The notes below the pieces were generated by a model. The model saw only the letters and a program-made list of their open reading frames with translations, had not been told where the DNA came from and did not search any database. A stretch of 64,000 nucleotides of DNA. Origin: Acidobacteriota bacterium (GTDB taxonomy: Bacteria > Acidobacteriota > Vicinamibacteria > Vicinamibacterales > UBA2999). This document shows positions 58,365 through 64,000 of the stretch, piece by piece. Location of the stretch: assembly GCA_018000455.1 (NCBI GenBank), contig JAGNJW010000004.1:124001-188000 (forward strand). Reading direction: 5' to 3'. The number at the start of each line of letters is the position of its first letter. The first letter of the stretch is position 1. The position numbers and the translations under genes were made by a program.

Positions 58365-60467
58365 ATGCCGAGAGCCCGGCCGGCCCGAGCGGTGATCGCG
58401 GGAGTCGTCCTCCTGACGGCTTGGTCGTGCGCGTCGAAGCCCCCACCGACACCGCTGCCACCGCCACCGCCCACCTTCGAGCAGAAGATGGCGGCCATTC
58501 TTCACCTCGAGGACCGCCGCACGCTCGCCGACGCGACGCTCACGCCGCCGGCTGTCGCAGATCTCAAGCTGTTGTTGAGCGACAGCGAAGGCCGCCTGCG
58601 GCGACGCGCTGCGCTGGCCATGGGCCGCGCCGGCGTTGCCGACGCGGTGACGCCGCTCTCGACGGCGCTGGCCAAGGACACGGAGCCGGAGGTGCGCGCG
58701 ATGGCCGCCTTCGCGCTCGGTCTCATCGGCGATGCCGCCGCGGTCCCAGCTCTCCTGCCGGCGCTCGGTGACGCCGACTCCCGGGTGCAGGGCCGTGCCG
58801 CCGAGGCACTCGGTCTCATCGGCCACGAGCCGGCCGCCGGCGCGATCGCCGGCATGGCGGCCGCCCACGTTACCGCCGGCGCTCTGGCCGGCGTGGCGGC
58901 CGACGACGAAAGCTACCCGCTCGCGCCCGCCGTCGAGGCCGTGCGGCTCGGCGTCTATGCCCTGGCCCGGCTCTCGGCGGTCGAAGAGTTGCGTGCCGTG
59001 GTGATTGGCCGGGACGGACTGCCCGTGAGTGACTGGTGGCCGCTCGCCTACGCCCTGCAACGCGTCGGGAAGCCGGCAGCCGCGCCCACCCTGCGCACTT
59101 GGCTCTCGCGTGGCGGATCGACCACGAGAGCGTTTGCTGCCCGCGGGCTCGGAACGCTCAAGGACACGGCGTCACGCTCCAGCCTGGAGGCGCTGGTGCA
59201 AGACGAGGCCCAGGCACTCGGCGTGCGCGTGCAGGCGATGCGCGCCCTTGCCGCCATCGGCAATCCGAAGTCGGCGCCGGTGCTCGTGCCGCTCGTCGCC
59301 AAGGCACCGGCTGCCGTGCTGCGGCTCGAAGCCGCGTCTGCCCTCGGGGCGCTGGCCGATCCGGCGAGGGCCGATTTCCTCCTCGACTATCTGGAAGACG
59401 AGTGGCCGCCGATGCGTGCGGTCTCGCAGGCCGCGCTCGCCAAAGCCGACCCCGAGACGTTCATGACGGTGCTCTCCGGGCTCGACGTCGACAGGGAATG
59501 GCGGGTGCGCGCGGCGCTGGCGACGACGCTCGCCGGCCTCGGACGGGATGCAGCGGCGCTGCGCCTGGGCCAGCTCGCCGACGACGAAGACCCGAAGGTC
59601 CGTGCCGCGGCGCTCGCTTCGCTTGCCACGCTCGCGGTGCCGGGCATCGAGGCGCGGCTGCTCAATGGCCTGGCGCATGCCGATCTCGGCGTTCGCCTGG
59701 CGGCGGCGCGCGGGCTTGGCACCTTGAAGCCGGCCGGAGCGGCCGCGGCGCTCGTGCGCGCCTACGAGACGTCGACGGCGGAAACGACGTATGTGGCCCG
59801 CGCAGCCATGCTCGCGGCGCTGGCCGCTGTCGACCCGGGGGCGGCGGTGCCCGTACTACGCACCGCCTTGTCCGACAAGGACTGGGCGATTCGCGTCAGG
59901 GCCGCATCGCTCATCCGCGAGCTCGACCCGACCTCGACGGCCAGCCCGGAGCGGCCGGCTCCCGCGCCGGTGGAAGCCGGGCTCGACCTCACGGCGGCGA
60001 TGATCGCGCCCGCCATTTCGCCGCAGGCCTACGTGCAGACGACACGCGGGGAGATCCGCGTCGAGCTGGCCGTGCTTGATGCGCCGCGAACCGTGGCCAG
60101 CTTCATCGCCCTGGCCGGTCGCGGCTTCTTCGACGGCCTCGCGTGGCACCGCATCGTGCCCGACTTCGTCGTTCAATCTGGCGACCCGCGCGGTGACGGC
60201 GAGGGCGGCCCCGGCTACACCATCCGCGACGAGCTCAGTCAGCGGCCCTATGTCCGTGGCACCGTCGGCATGGCGCTCGACTGGAAGGACACCGGCGGCA
60301 GCCAGTTCTTCATCACGCACTCGCCGCAGCCGCACCTCGATGCGCGCTACACGGTGTTCGGCCGTGTCGTGGCCGGCATGGACGTTGTCGACCGGCTCGA
60401 GCCTGGAGACCGCATCGACTCCGTGCGTGTGTGGGACGGCACGCGCTGGATCGGCGCCGTCCGTTAG
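58365..60467 (+). CDS. lipoprotein fusion of HEAT repeats and a cyclophilin peptidyl-prolyl isomerase
   Basis: A 700-residue envelope protein. The leader ends LTAWSC (lipid Cys near residue 22) and is followed by a proline-rich linker. Residues about 60-540 are HEAT/armadillo-type alpha repeats with units such as EVRAMAAFALGLIGDAAAVPALL and SRVQGRAAEALGLIG. The C-terminal ~165 residues are a cyclophilin domain: TTRGEIRVELAVLDAPRTVASFIALA, FFDGLAWHRIVPDFVVQSGD and GGSQFFITHSPQPHLDARYTVFG, all in part, with the catalytic Arg and Gln/Phe residues present. It probably acts as a periplasmic folding factor. It starts 6 nt after the racemase. Confidence 0.88.
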   Translation: MPRARPARAVIAGVVLLTAWSCASKPPPTPLPPPPPTFEQKMAAILHLEDRRTLADATLTPPAVADLKLLLSDSEGRLRRRAALAMGRAGVADAVTPLSTALAKDTEPEVRAMAAFALGLIGDAAAVPALLPALGDADSRVQGRAAEALGLIGHEPAAGAIAGMAAAHVTAGALAGVAADDESYPLAPAVEAVRLGVYALARLSAVEELRAVVIGRDGLPVSDWWPLAYALQRVGKPAAAPTLRTWLSRGGSTTRAFAARGLGTLKDTASRSSLEALVQDEAQALGVRVQAMRALAAIGNPKSAPVLVPLVAKAPAAVLRLEAASALGALADPARADFLLDYLEDEWPPMRAVSQAALAKADPETFMTVLSGLDVDREWRVRAALATTLAGLGRDAAALRLGQLADDEDPKVRAAALASLATLAVPGIEARLLNGLAHADLGVRLAAARGLGTLKPAGAAAALVRAYETSTAETTYVARAAMLAALAAVDPGAAVPVLRTALSDKDWAIRVRAASLIRELDPTSTASPERPAPAPVEAGLDLTAAMIAPAISPQAYVQTTRGEIRVELAVLDAPRTVASFIALAGRGFFDGLAWHRIVPDFVVQSGDPRGDGEGGPGYTIRDELSQRPYVRGTVGMALDWKDTGGSQFFITHSPQPHLDARYTVFGRVVAGMDVVDRLEPGDRIDSVRVWDGTRWIGAVR

Positions 60468-60509
60468 CCGACGCTTCTCGCCGGTCCGTCATGGGCCGGC
60501 CGCTGTACA

Positions 60510-60538
60510 AGAAAAAAGGGGGCACCCGGTGCCCCCTG
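60510..60538 (-). terminator. Rho-independent terminator of the lysine-rich micro-genes
   Basis: On the minus strand GGGGGCACC pairs with GGTGCCCCC and is followed by TTTTTTCTTG. It is the cleanest intrinsic terminator in the window and ends a transcript read leftward. Confidence 0.88.
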
Positions 60539-60564
60539 GATATTGCAGTCGCGACTAACGCGAC

Positions 60565-60627
60565 TTACCGCTTCTTGGCGGTCTTCTTGGCGGCCTTCTT
60601 CGCGGCCTTCTTTGCTTTCTTAGCCAT
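60565..60627 (-). CDS. 20-residue lysine/alanine-rich histone H1-like micro-protein (copy A)
   Basis: The ATG at 60627 opens a 20-codon ORF of repeated AAKK units (MAKKAKKAAKK, ending TAKKR). About half the residues are Lys/Arg and nearly all the rest Ala, as in the C-terminal tails of histone H1-like and HU-tail proteins, so nucleic-acid binding is likely. A GGGGGG stretch lies 8-13 nt before the ATG. The sequence is 19/20 identical to copy B 158 bp away, with six synonymous and one conservative codon difference. A strong terminator follows. Confidence 0.7.
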   Translation of the reverse strand: MAKKAKKAAKKAAKKTAKKR

Positions 60628-60682
60628 GTGTTATCCCCCCCTTCAAGGTGGATTTGAGAAACTTGCGGTGCTGAGGAGAGAC

Positions 60683-60706
60683 GGGGCAGTTCGTGGGAAC
60701 CGCCCC
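60683..60706 (-). terminator. hairpin between the two micro-genes
   Basis: GGGGC-A-GTTC at 60683-60692 pairs with GAAC-C-GCCCC at 60697-60706, with one mismatch and a 4-nt loop. No strong T-tract follows, so it may attenuate transcription or protect the upstream mRNA end. Confidence 0.45.
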
Positions 60707-60722
60707 GAAGGCCATCGACGGC

Positions 60723-60785
60723 CTACTTCTTCTTCGCGGTCTTCTTGGCCGCCTTCTTGGCCGCCTTCTTTGCCTTCTTCGCCAT
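60723..60785 (-). CDS. 20-residue lysine/alanine-rich histone H1-like micro-protein (copy B)
   Basis: The ATG at 60785 has an excellent TAGGAGG ribosome site 6 nt upstream. It encodes 20 residues of AAKK repeats (MAKKAKKAAKK, ending TAKKK). It is the promoter-proximal gene, transcribed from the consensus-like promoter at 60877-60906 through an ~85-nt leader, and precedes copy A and a strong terminator. The expression signals are strong for so small an ORF, which argues it is made in quantity. A chromatin-like or polyanion-binding role is inferred from composition only. Confidence 0.75.
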   Translation of the reverse strand: MAKKAKKAAKKAAKKTAKKK

Positions 60786-60876
60786 TGTTCCTCCTAAGGG
60801 ACCTGACTCCGCCGGGTGGCGGCCACTCACTTCGTTACTACCGGTGGCCTGAGTAGGTATCCCTCATACCAGATGT

Positions 60877-60906
60877 AGATTATGGATGAGAAAATCGCGA
60901 TGTCAA
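60877..60906 (-). promoter_or_regulatory. strong sigma70-type promoter of the micro-gene pair
   Basis: On the minus strand a perfect TTGACA (60906-60901), an 18-nt spacer and TAATCT (60882-60877) face leftward into copy B. The only perfect -35 consensus seen in the window. The expected transcript start is near 60870. Confidence 0.8.
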
Positions 60907-61014
60907 GCACAAATCACGGCCGCGTGTCAAAAGGATCGTCGGCGAAGGACACTGCGCCCCACGTCTGAACGCGCGGCGGTTGTCAACTTGCAGGCGCCGC
61001 CATGCGGCGAGCGT

Positions 61015-62181
61015 TCAGAACGCGCTCGTGCGCAGTCGCTGCTTGGCGGCGTGCCGCTCGATCGCCAGCGCGATGAGGCGATCGATGAGCGTGCCGTAGG
61101 CGACACCGCTCGCCTCCCACAGTTTCGCGAACATGCTGATCGTCGTGAAGCCGGGGATGGTGTTGATCTCGTTCAGCGCGAGAGTACCGGTGGTCCGCGA
61201 GAGCAGGAAGTCCACCCGCGACATGCCGGCGCCATCGATGGCGCGGAACGCCTCGAGCGAGAGATGCTGGATGCGGGCGACGGTGGCGGCGTCGAGAGCG
61301 GCCGGGATGATGGTCTGCGAGCCGGCGTCGAGGTACTTCGCCTCGTAGTCGTAGAACTCGCGTGACGGAATGATCTCGCCGGGCACCGAGGCCTCGGGTT
61401 CGTCGTTGCCGAGCACCGCACATTCGATTTCCCGCGGCTCGGGCACCGCCGCTTCGACCACCGCCTTGCGGTCGAATGCGAAGGCCGTCGCCAAGGCGCT
61501 TGCCAGCGCCTCGGCCGACTTCACCTTCGAGATGCCGAGGCTCGAGCCGAGGTTGGCCGGCTTGACGAACACGGGCAAACCCAGCGCCAGCAGTCGGGCC
61601 GAGGCCGCGCCGGGATCGCGCGTCCATTCGAAGTGGGTCACGACCTCGTAGGGCGTCTGCGGCAACCCGCGGGCGGCAAAGAGGGCCTTCATCGCCGCCT
61701 TGTCCATGCCAGCCGCCGAGGCCAGAACGCCCGATCCCACATAGGGCACGGCGCCCAGTTCCAGCAGGCCCTGCACCGTGCCGTCTTCGCCGAACGGCCC
61801 ATGCAGCACCGGGAACACGACGTCGAGGCCCAGGCCCGTCACGACCGCGCGATCGGGTTCGTCTTCTCCAGCTCCACTGGCCGGCCGCCGCTCGATGGTG
61901 ATGAGGGTGTCGTCGCTCGGGTGCGACACGAGGAGGGTGTCGCGGCCGGGGCGCACTACCCGCGCCGCCTGCAACCGCTGCTGGCCGATCACGTCGGAGG
62001 CCGAAAGCGCGACGGGCGCCTTGTCGGCGAGCACCCAACGGCCGTCTTTCTCGATGCGGATGGGCACCGCCTCGTAGCGCGCGCGGTCGAGATGCTTGAA
62101 GATGGCGGCCGCCGAGGCGATCGAGACCTCGTGTTCACCCGACCGGCCGCCGTAGATGACGCCGACGCGCAGTTTCTTCAC
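61015..62181 (-). CDS. ddl: D-alanine--D-alanine ligase
   Basis: A 388-residue ATP-grasp enzyme making the D-Ala-D-Ala of peptidoglycan. [15 protein letters not shown] opens the protein. [16 protein letters not shown], a [18 protein letters not shown] segment, [19 protein letters not shown] and [16 protein letters not shown] are signatures. The Tyr in the omega loop (FYDYEAKY) is the residue associated with D-Ala rather than D-Lac specificity. The GTG at 62181 has a TATTAT box exactly 6 nt upstream. Divergent from tgt. Confidence 0.95.
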   Translation of the reverse strand: MKKLRVGVIYGGRSGEHEVSIASAAAIFKHLDRARYEAVPIRIEKDGRWVLADKAPVALSASDVIGQQRLQAARVVRPGRDTLLVSHPSDDTLITIERRPASGAGEDEPDRAVVTGLGLDVVFPVLHGPFGEDGTVQGLLELGAVPYVGSGVLASAAGMDKAAMKALFAARGLPQTPYEVVTHFEWTRDPGAASARLLALGLPVFVKPANLGSSLGISKVKSAEALASALATAFAFDRKAVVEAAVPEPREIECAVLGNDEPEASVPGEIIPSREFYDYEAKYLDAGSQTIIPAALDAATVARIQHLSLEAFRAIDGAGMSRVDFLLSRTTGTLALNEINTIPGFTTISMFAKLWEASGVAYGTLIDRLIALAIERHAAKQRLRTSAF

Positions 62182-62186
62182 GCATG

Positions 62187-62193
62187 GATAATA
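62187..62193. promoter_or_regulatory. shared -10 element between divergent ddl and tgt
   Basis: ATAATA at 62188-62193 is TATTAT on the minus strand, 6 nt before the ddl GTG. GATAAT at 62187-62192 on the plus strand lies 15 nt before the tgt ATG. The hexamers overlap by five bases in a 26-bp gap. Confidence 0.6.
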
Positions 62194-62207
62194 GCAAGCG
62201 GCCGTCC

Positions 62208-63368
62208 ATGTCTTTCAGCTTCTCTGTCACTCACACCGACGGCGCCGCGCGTGCGGGCAGGGTCGTCACGGCGCATGGGGCGATCGAGACGCCGATGTTC
62301 ATGCCAGTCGGCACCCAGGGTGCCGTCAAGGCGATGACCGTGGAGATGCTCGAGGCCGCGGGCGCGAGCATCATTCTGGGGAACACCTACCACCTCTGGC
62401 TGCGGCCGGGTGCCGCGCTCATCGCACGGCGCGGCGGGCTGCATCGGTTCAATGGCTGGAACCGGCCGATCCTCACCGACAGCGGCGGCTATCAGGTGTT
62501 CAGCCTCGCCGCACGACGCAAGCTCGACGAGCACGGTGTCGAGTTCCGGTCGCACCTCGACGGCAGCCGCCACGTGCTCACGCCCGAGCGCGCCGTCGAC
62601 ATCCAGGCGTGCCTGGGCTCCGACGTCGCCATGGTGCTCGACGAGTGCCCGCCGCACCCCTCGACACGTGACGCCATTGCCACCTCGCTGGCGCTCACGA
62701 CGCGCTGGGCGACGCGCTGCCGCAGGCGGCTCGACGAGTTGAGGGCAGGCGCAACGGCGGAGGGGCTCGCCCCGATTCATCCCGGCCAGGTGCAGTTCGG
62801 CATCGTGCAGGGTGGCGTGTATGGCGATCTGCGGCTCGAGAGCGCTGGCGCGCTGGCGGCGCTCGACTTCGCCGGCTACGCGATTGGCGGTCTGAGCGTG
62901 GGGGAGCCGAACGAGGTGATGTACGAGGTCGTGGGCGGCGTGGCGCCGCAGTTGCCGGCGGCGAAGCCCCGCTATCTGATGGGCGTCGGCACGCCGGCCG
63001 ACATCGTCGAGGCGGTCGATCGCGGCATCGACCTCTTCGACTGCGTGATGCCGACCAGGAACGCTCGTAACGGCCAGCTCTTCACGCGCCAGGGGCCGCT
63101 CAACATCAAGAACGCGCGCTTCGCCGAAGACGATCTGCCGCCCGACCCAGAGTGCACCTGCTACACCTGCGCCGGCTTTTCGCGCGCCTATCTGCGCCAT
63201 CTCTACGTGGCCGGCGAGATGACCGGCAGCATCCTCAACACCGTCCACAACGTCTCGTTCTACCTTGACACCATGCGGCGGATTCGTCAGGCTATCTCGC
63301 TTGGTACGTTCGCCGCGTTCAAGCACGAGTTCCTCCGGCGCCTGAACCTCAGAGCCTTCGCGTCATGA
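62208..63368 (+). CDS. tgt: queuine tRNA-ribosyltransferase
   Basis: A 386-residue TIM-barrel enzyme exchanging guanine-34 for preQ1 in tRNAs with GUN anticodons. [11 protein letters not shown] carries the active-site Asp, and [14 protein letters not shown] the nucleophile Asp. Zinc ligands are in [17 protein letters not shown] plus the downstream His. The ATG at 62208 is preferred; the ATG at 62184 would add 8 residues and overlap the divergent promoter, leaving 2 bp to ddl. yajC overlaps its stop. Confidence 0.96.
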   Translation: MSFSFSVTHTDGAARAGRVVTAHGAIETPMFMPVGTQGAVKAMTVEMLEAAGASIILGNTYHLWLRPGAALIARRGGLHRFNGWNRPILTDSGGYQVFSLAARRKLDEHGVEFRSHLDGSRHVLTPERAVDIQACLGSDVAMVLDECPPHPSTRDAIATSLALTTRWATRCRRRLDELRAGATAEGLAPIHPGQVQFGIVQGGVYGDLRLESAGALAALDFAGYAIGGLSVGEPNEVMYEVVGGVAPQLPAAKPRYLMGVGTPADIVEAVDRGIDLFDCVMPTRNARNGQLFTRQGPLNIKNARFAEDDLPPDPECTCYTCAGFSRAYLRHLYVAGEMTGSILNTVHNVSFYLDTMRRIRQAISLGTFAAFKHEFLRRLNLRAFAS

Positions 63369-63715
63369 ACGCCCTCCTATCCCTCAATCCCGTCGTTCTC
63401 GCCATGTCGGTGCCGTCCGGACAGGGCACGAGTCCGCTCGTGCAGTTCATTCCGTTCGTGCTGGTGCTGGGGATCTTCTACTTCGTCATCTTGCTGCCGA
63501 TGAAGCGTCGCCAGAAGAAGGTCGACGCCTTCCTGGGCGGCCTGAAAGTGGGCGACAAAGTGGTGACGACGGGCGGTCTGTTCGGCACCGTCGCGCGCCT
63601 CGAAGAGCAGTCGGTGCACCTCCAGGTCGCCCCGAATGTTCGCGTCGAGGTGGCGCGTACGGCGATCGCCGGCTACCAGGGGCAGCCGCCAGTGGCCGCC
63701 GAGGGCGGCAGCTAG
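63365..63715 (+). CDS. yajC: preprotein translocase accessory subunit YajC
   Basis: A 116-residue single-pass membrane protein of the SecDF-YajC complex. The membrane helix is at about residues 26-47 ([18 protein letters not shown]), followed by [31 protein letters not shown], shown in part, which is the family signature. The ATG overlaps the tgt stop as ATGA. secD usually follows, but the window ends before it can be seen. Confidence 0.95.
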   Translation: MNALLSLNPVVLAMSVPSGQGTSPLVQFIPFVLVLGIFYFVILLPMKRRQKKVDAFLGGLKVGDKVVTTGGLFGTVARLEEQSVHLQVAPNVRVEVARTAIAGYQGQPPVAAEGGS

Positions 63716-64000
63716 CGGCCGGCGGCCGGTCCCGGAGCCTCTGCGCACCCCTGCGCTCTGAACCTTGGCACGCCAGCCCCTCCCGCCGTATGCCGTATAT
63801 AGTTGTCGCCCGGCGGGTGTCCGAGCCCGGCCCGCGGAGGGCGGCTCGTTTCATAAAATAGCCAGGGGTGCCTCGTCTGCGACTCGACTCGCCACAGGAT
63901 CAGGGCGCATAATGGATAATTCACCTCCGGTATCAGCCGGGGGCCAGGCATAGGCCTGCGTCACGATGGCCGGGCGACCGTCATCTGCGGCGCCAGGGAG
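63716..64000 (+). other. 285-bp region to the window edge without a clear gene
   Basis: After yajC no convincing coding region is visible. AT-rich CATAAT and TATATA patches suggest promoters for a gene beyond the edge. An ATG at 63966 (MAGRPSSAAPG, open to the edge) could be a start but cannot be judged. One short minus-strand frame has no ribosome site or family match. Confidence 0.4.

Noticed and set aside
60565..60785. Reading the two AAKK ORFs as low-complexity noise or a simple repeat
   Set aside because: Both have ribosome sites, a shared strong promoter, a terminator and mostly synonymous differences, which noise would not show.
63712..63951. 79-codon minus-strand ORF after yajC
   Set aside because: No ribosome site and no hydrophobic or motif pattern; it overlaps probable promoter sequence.

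Overview
The window is a gene-dense, high-GC bacterial chromosome segment made almost entirely of housekeeping and secreted-enzyme genes. No phage, insertion sequence, CRISPR array or rRNA operon is visible. The gene content suggests an Acidobacteriota-type organism, probably near Vicinamibacterales. This rests on the BNR-repeat exported protein, the DUF4159 protein, CocE, M28 and M20 hydrolases, an LptD outer-membrane protein (so a diderm envelope), and many signal-peptide hypotheticals. The taxonomic call is inference; no marker was searched.

Layout. 0-6 kb: the 3' part of hutF, a large BNR-repeat exported protein, a DUF4159 protein and a secreted hypothetical. 6-12 kb: a tRNA with CAU anticodon, corA, a fused aspartokinase/homoserine dehydrogenase, and a CocE-type hydrolase. 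12-16 kb: a 28-residue membrane micro-ORF, the rpoD terminator, then rpoD overlapping dnaG. 15.8-20.4 kb: a small membrane protein followed by an M15-like peptidase ORF, then an operon of an acetylpolyamine-amidohydrolase-like enzyme, a zinc-ribbon SDR and a MOCOS-like PLP enzyme. 20-26 kb: a J-domain protein, mutS2, larB, a membrane glycosyltransferase and a GNAT. 26-31 kb: a D-aminoacylase-like amidohydrolase, an alpha/beta hydrolase lipoprotein, citrate synthase and a probable decayed gene. 31-34 kb: lepA, lepB and a small DUF4845-like protein. 34-38.4 kb: a tightly overlapping minus-strand run (TPR protein, yggS, divIVA-like, DUF167, hutI, cyclodeaminase).

38.5-42.2 kb: rpiB, glyA and a DinG-like helicase, with rlmI divergent from rpiB. 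43.7-46.8 kb: an M28 peptidase and an AAC(3)-family acetyltransferase. 46.8-51 kb: a TPP riboswitch and thiC, two secreted hypotheticals and an M20 peptidase. 51-57 kb: accD, folC, lptD and a sugar-nucleotide reductase as one minus-strand operon, preceded by a deoxynucleoside kinase. 57-60.5 kb: a MenC/N-acylamino-acid racemase and a HEAT-cyclophilin fusion lipoprotein. 60.5-60.9 kb: two tandem 20-codon lysine/alanine-rich micro-genes with their own promoter and terminator. 61-63.7 kb: ddl divergent from tgt-yajC.

Two themes stand out. First, many start codons lie about 6-9 nt downstream of a -10-like hexamer, suggesting widespread leaderless transcription, and three divergent pairs share overlapping -10 elements in 22-26 bp gaps. 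Second, several real genes are very short (20, 20 and 28 codons) and would be missed by ordinary gene calling.
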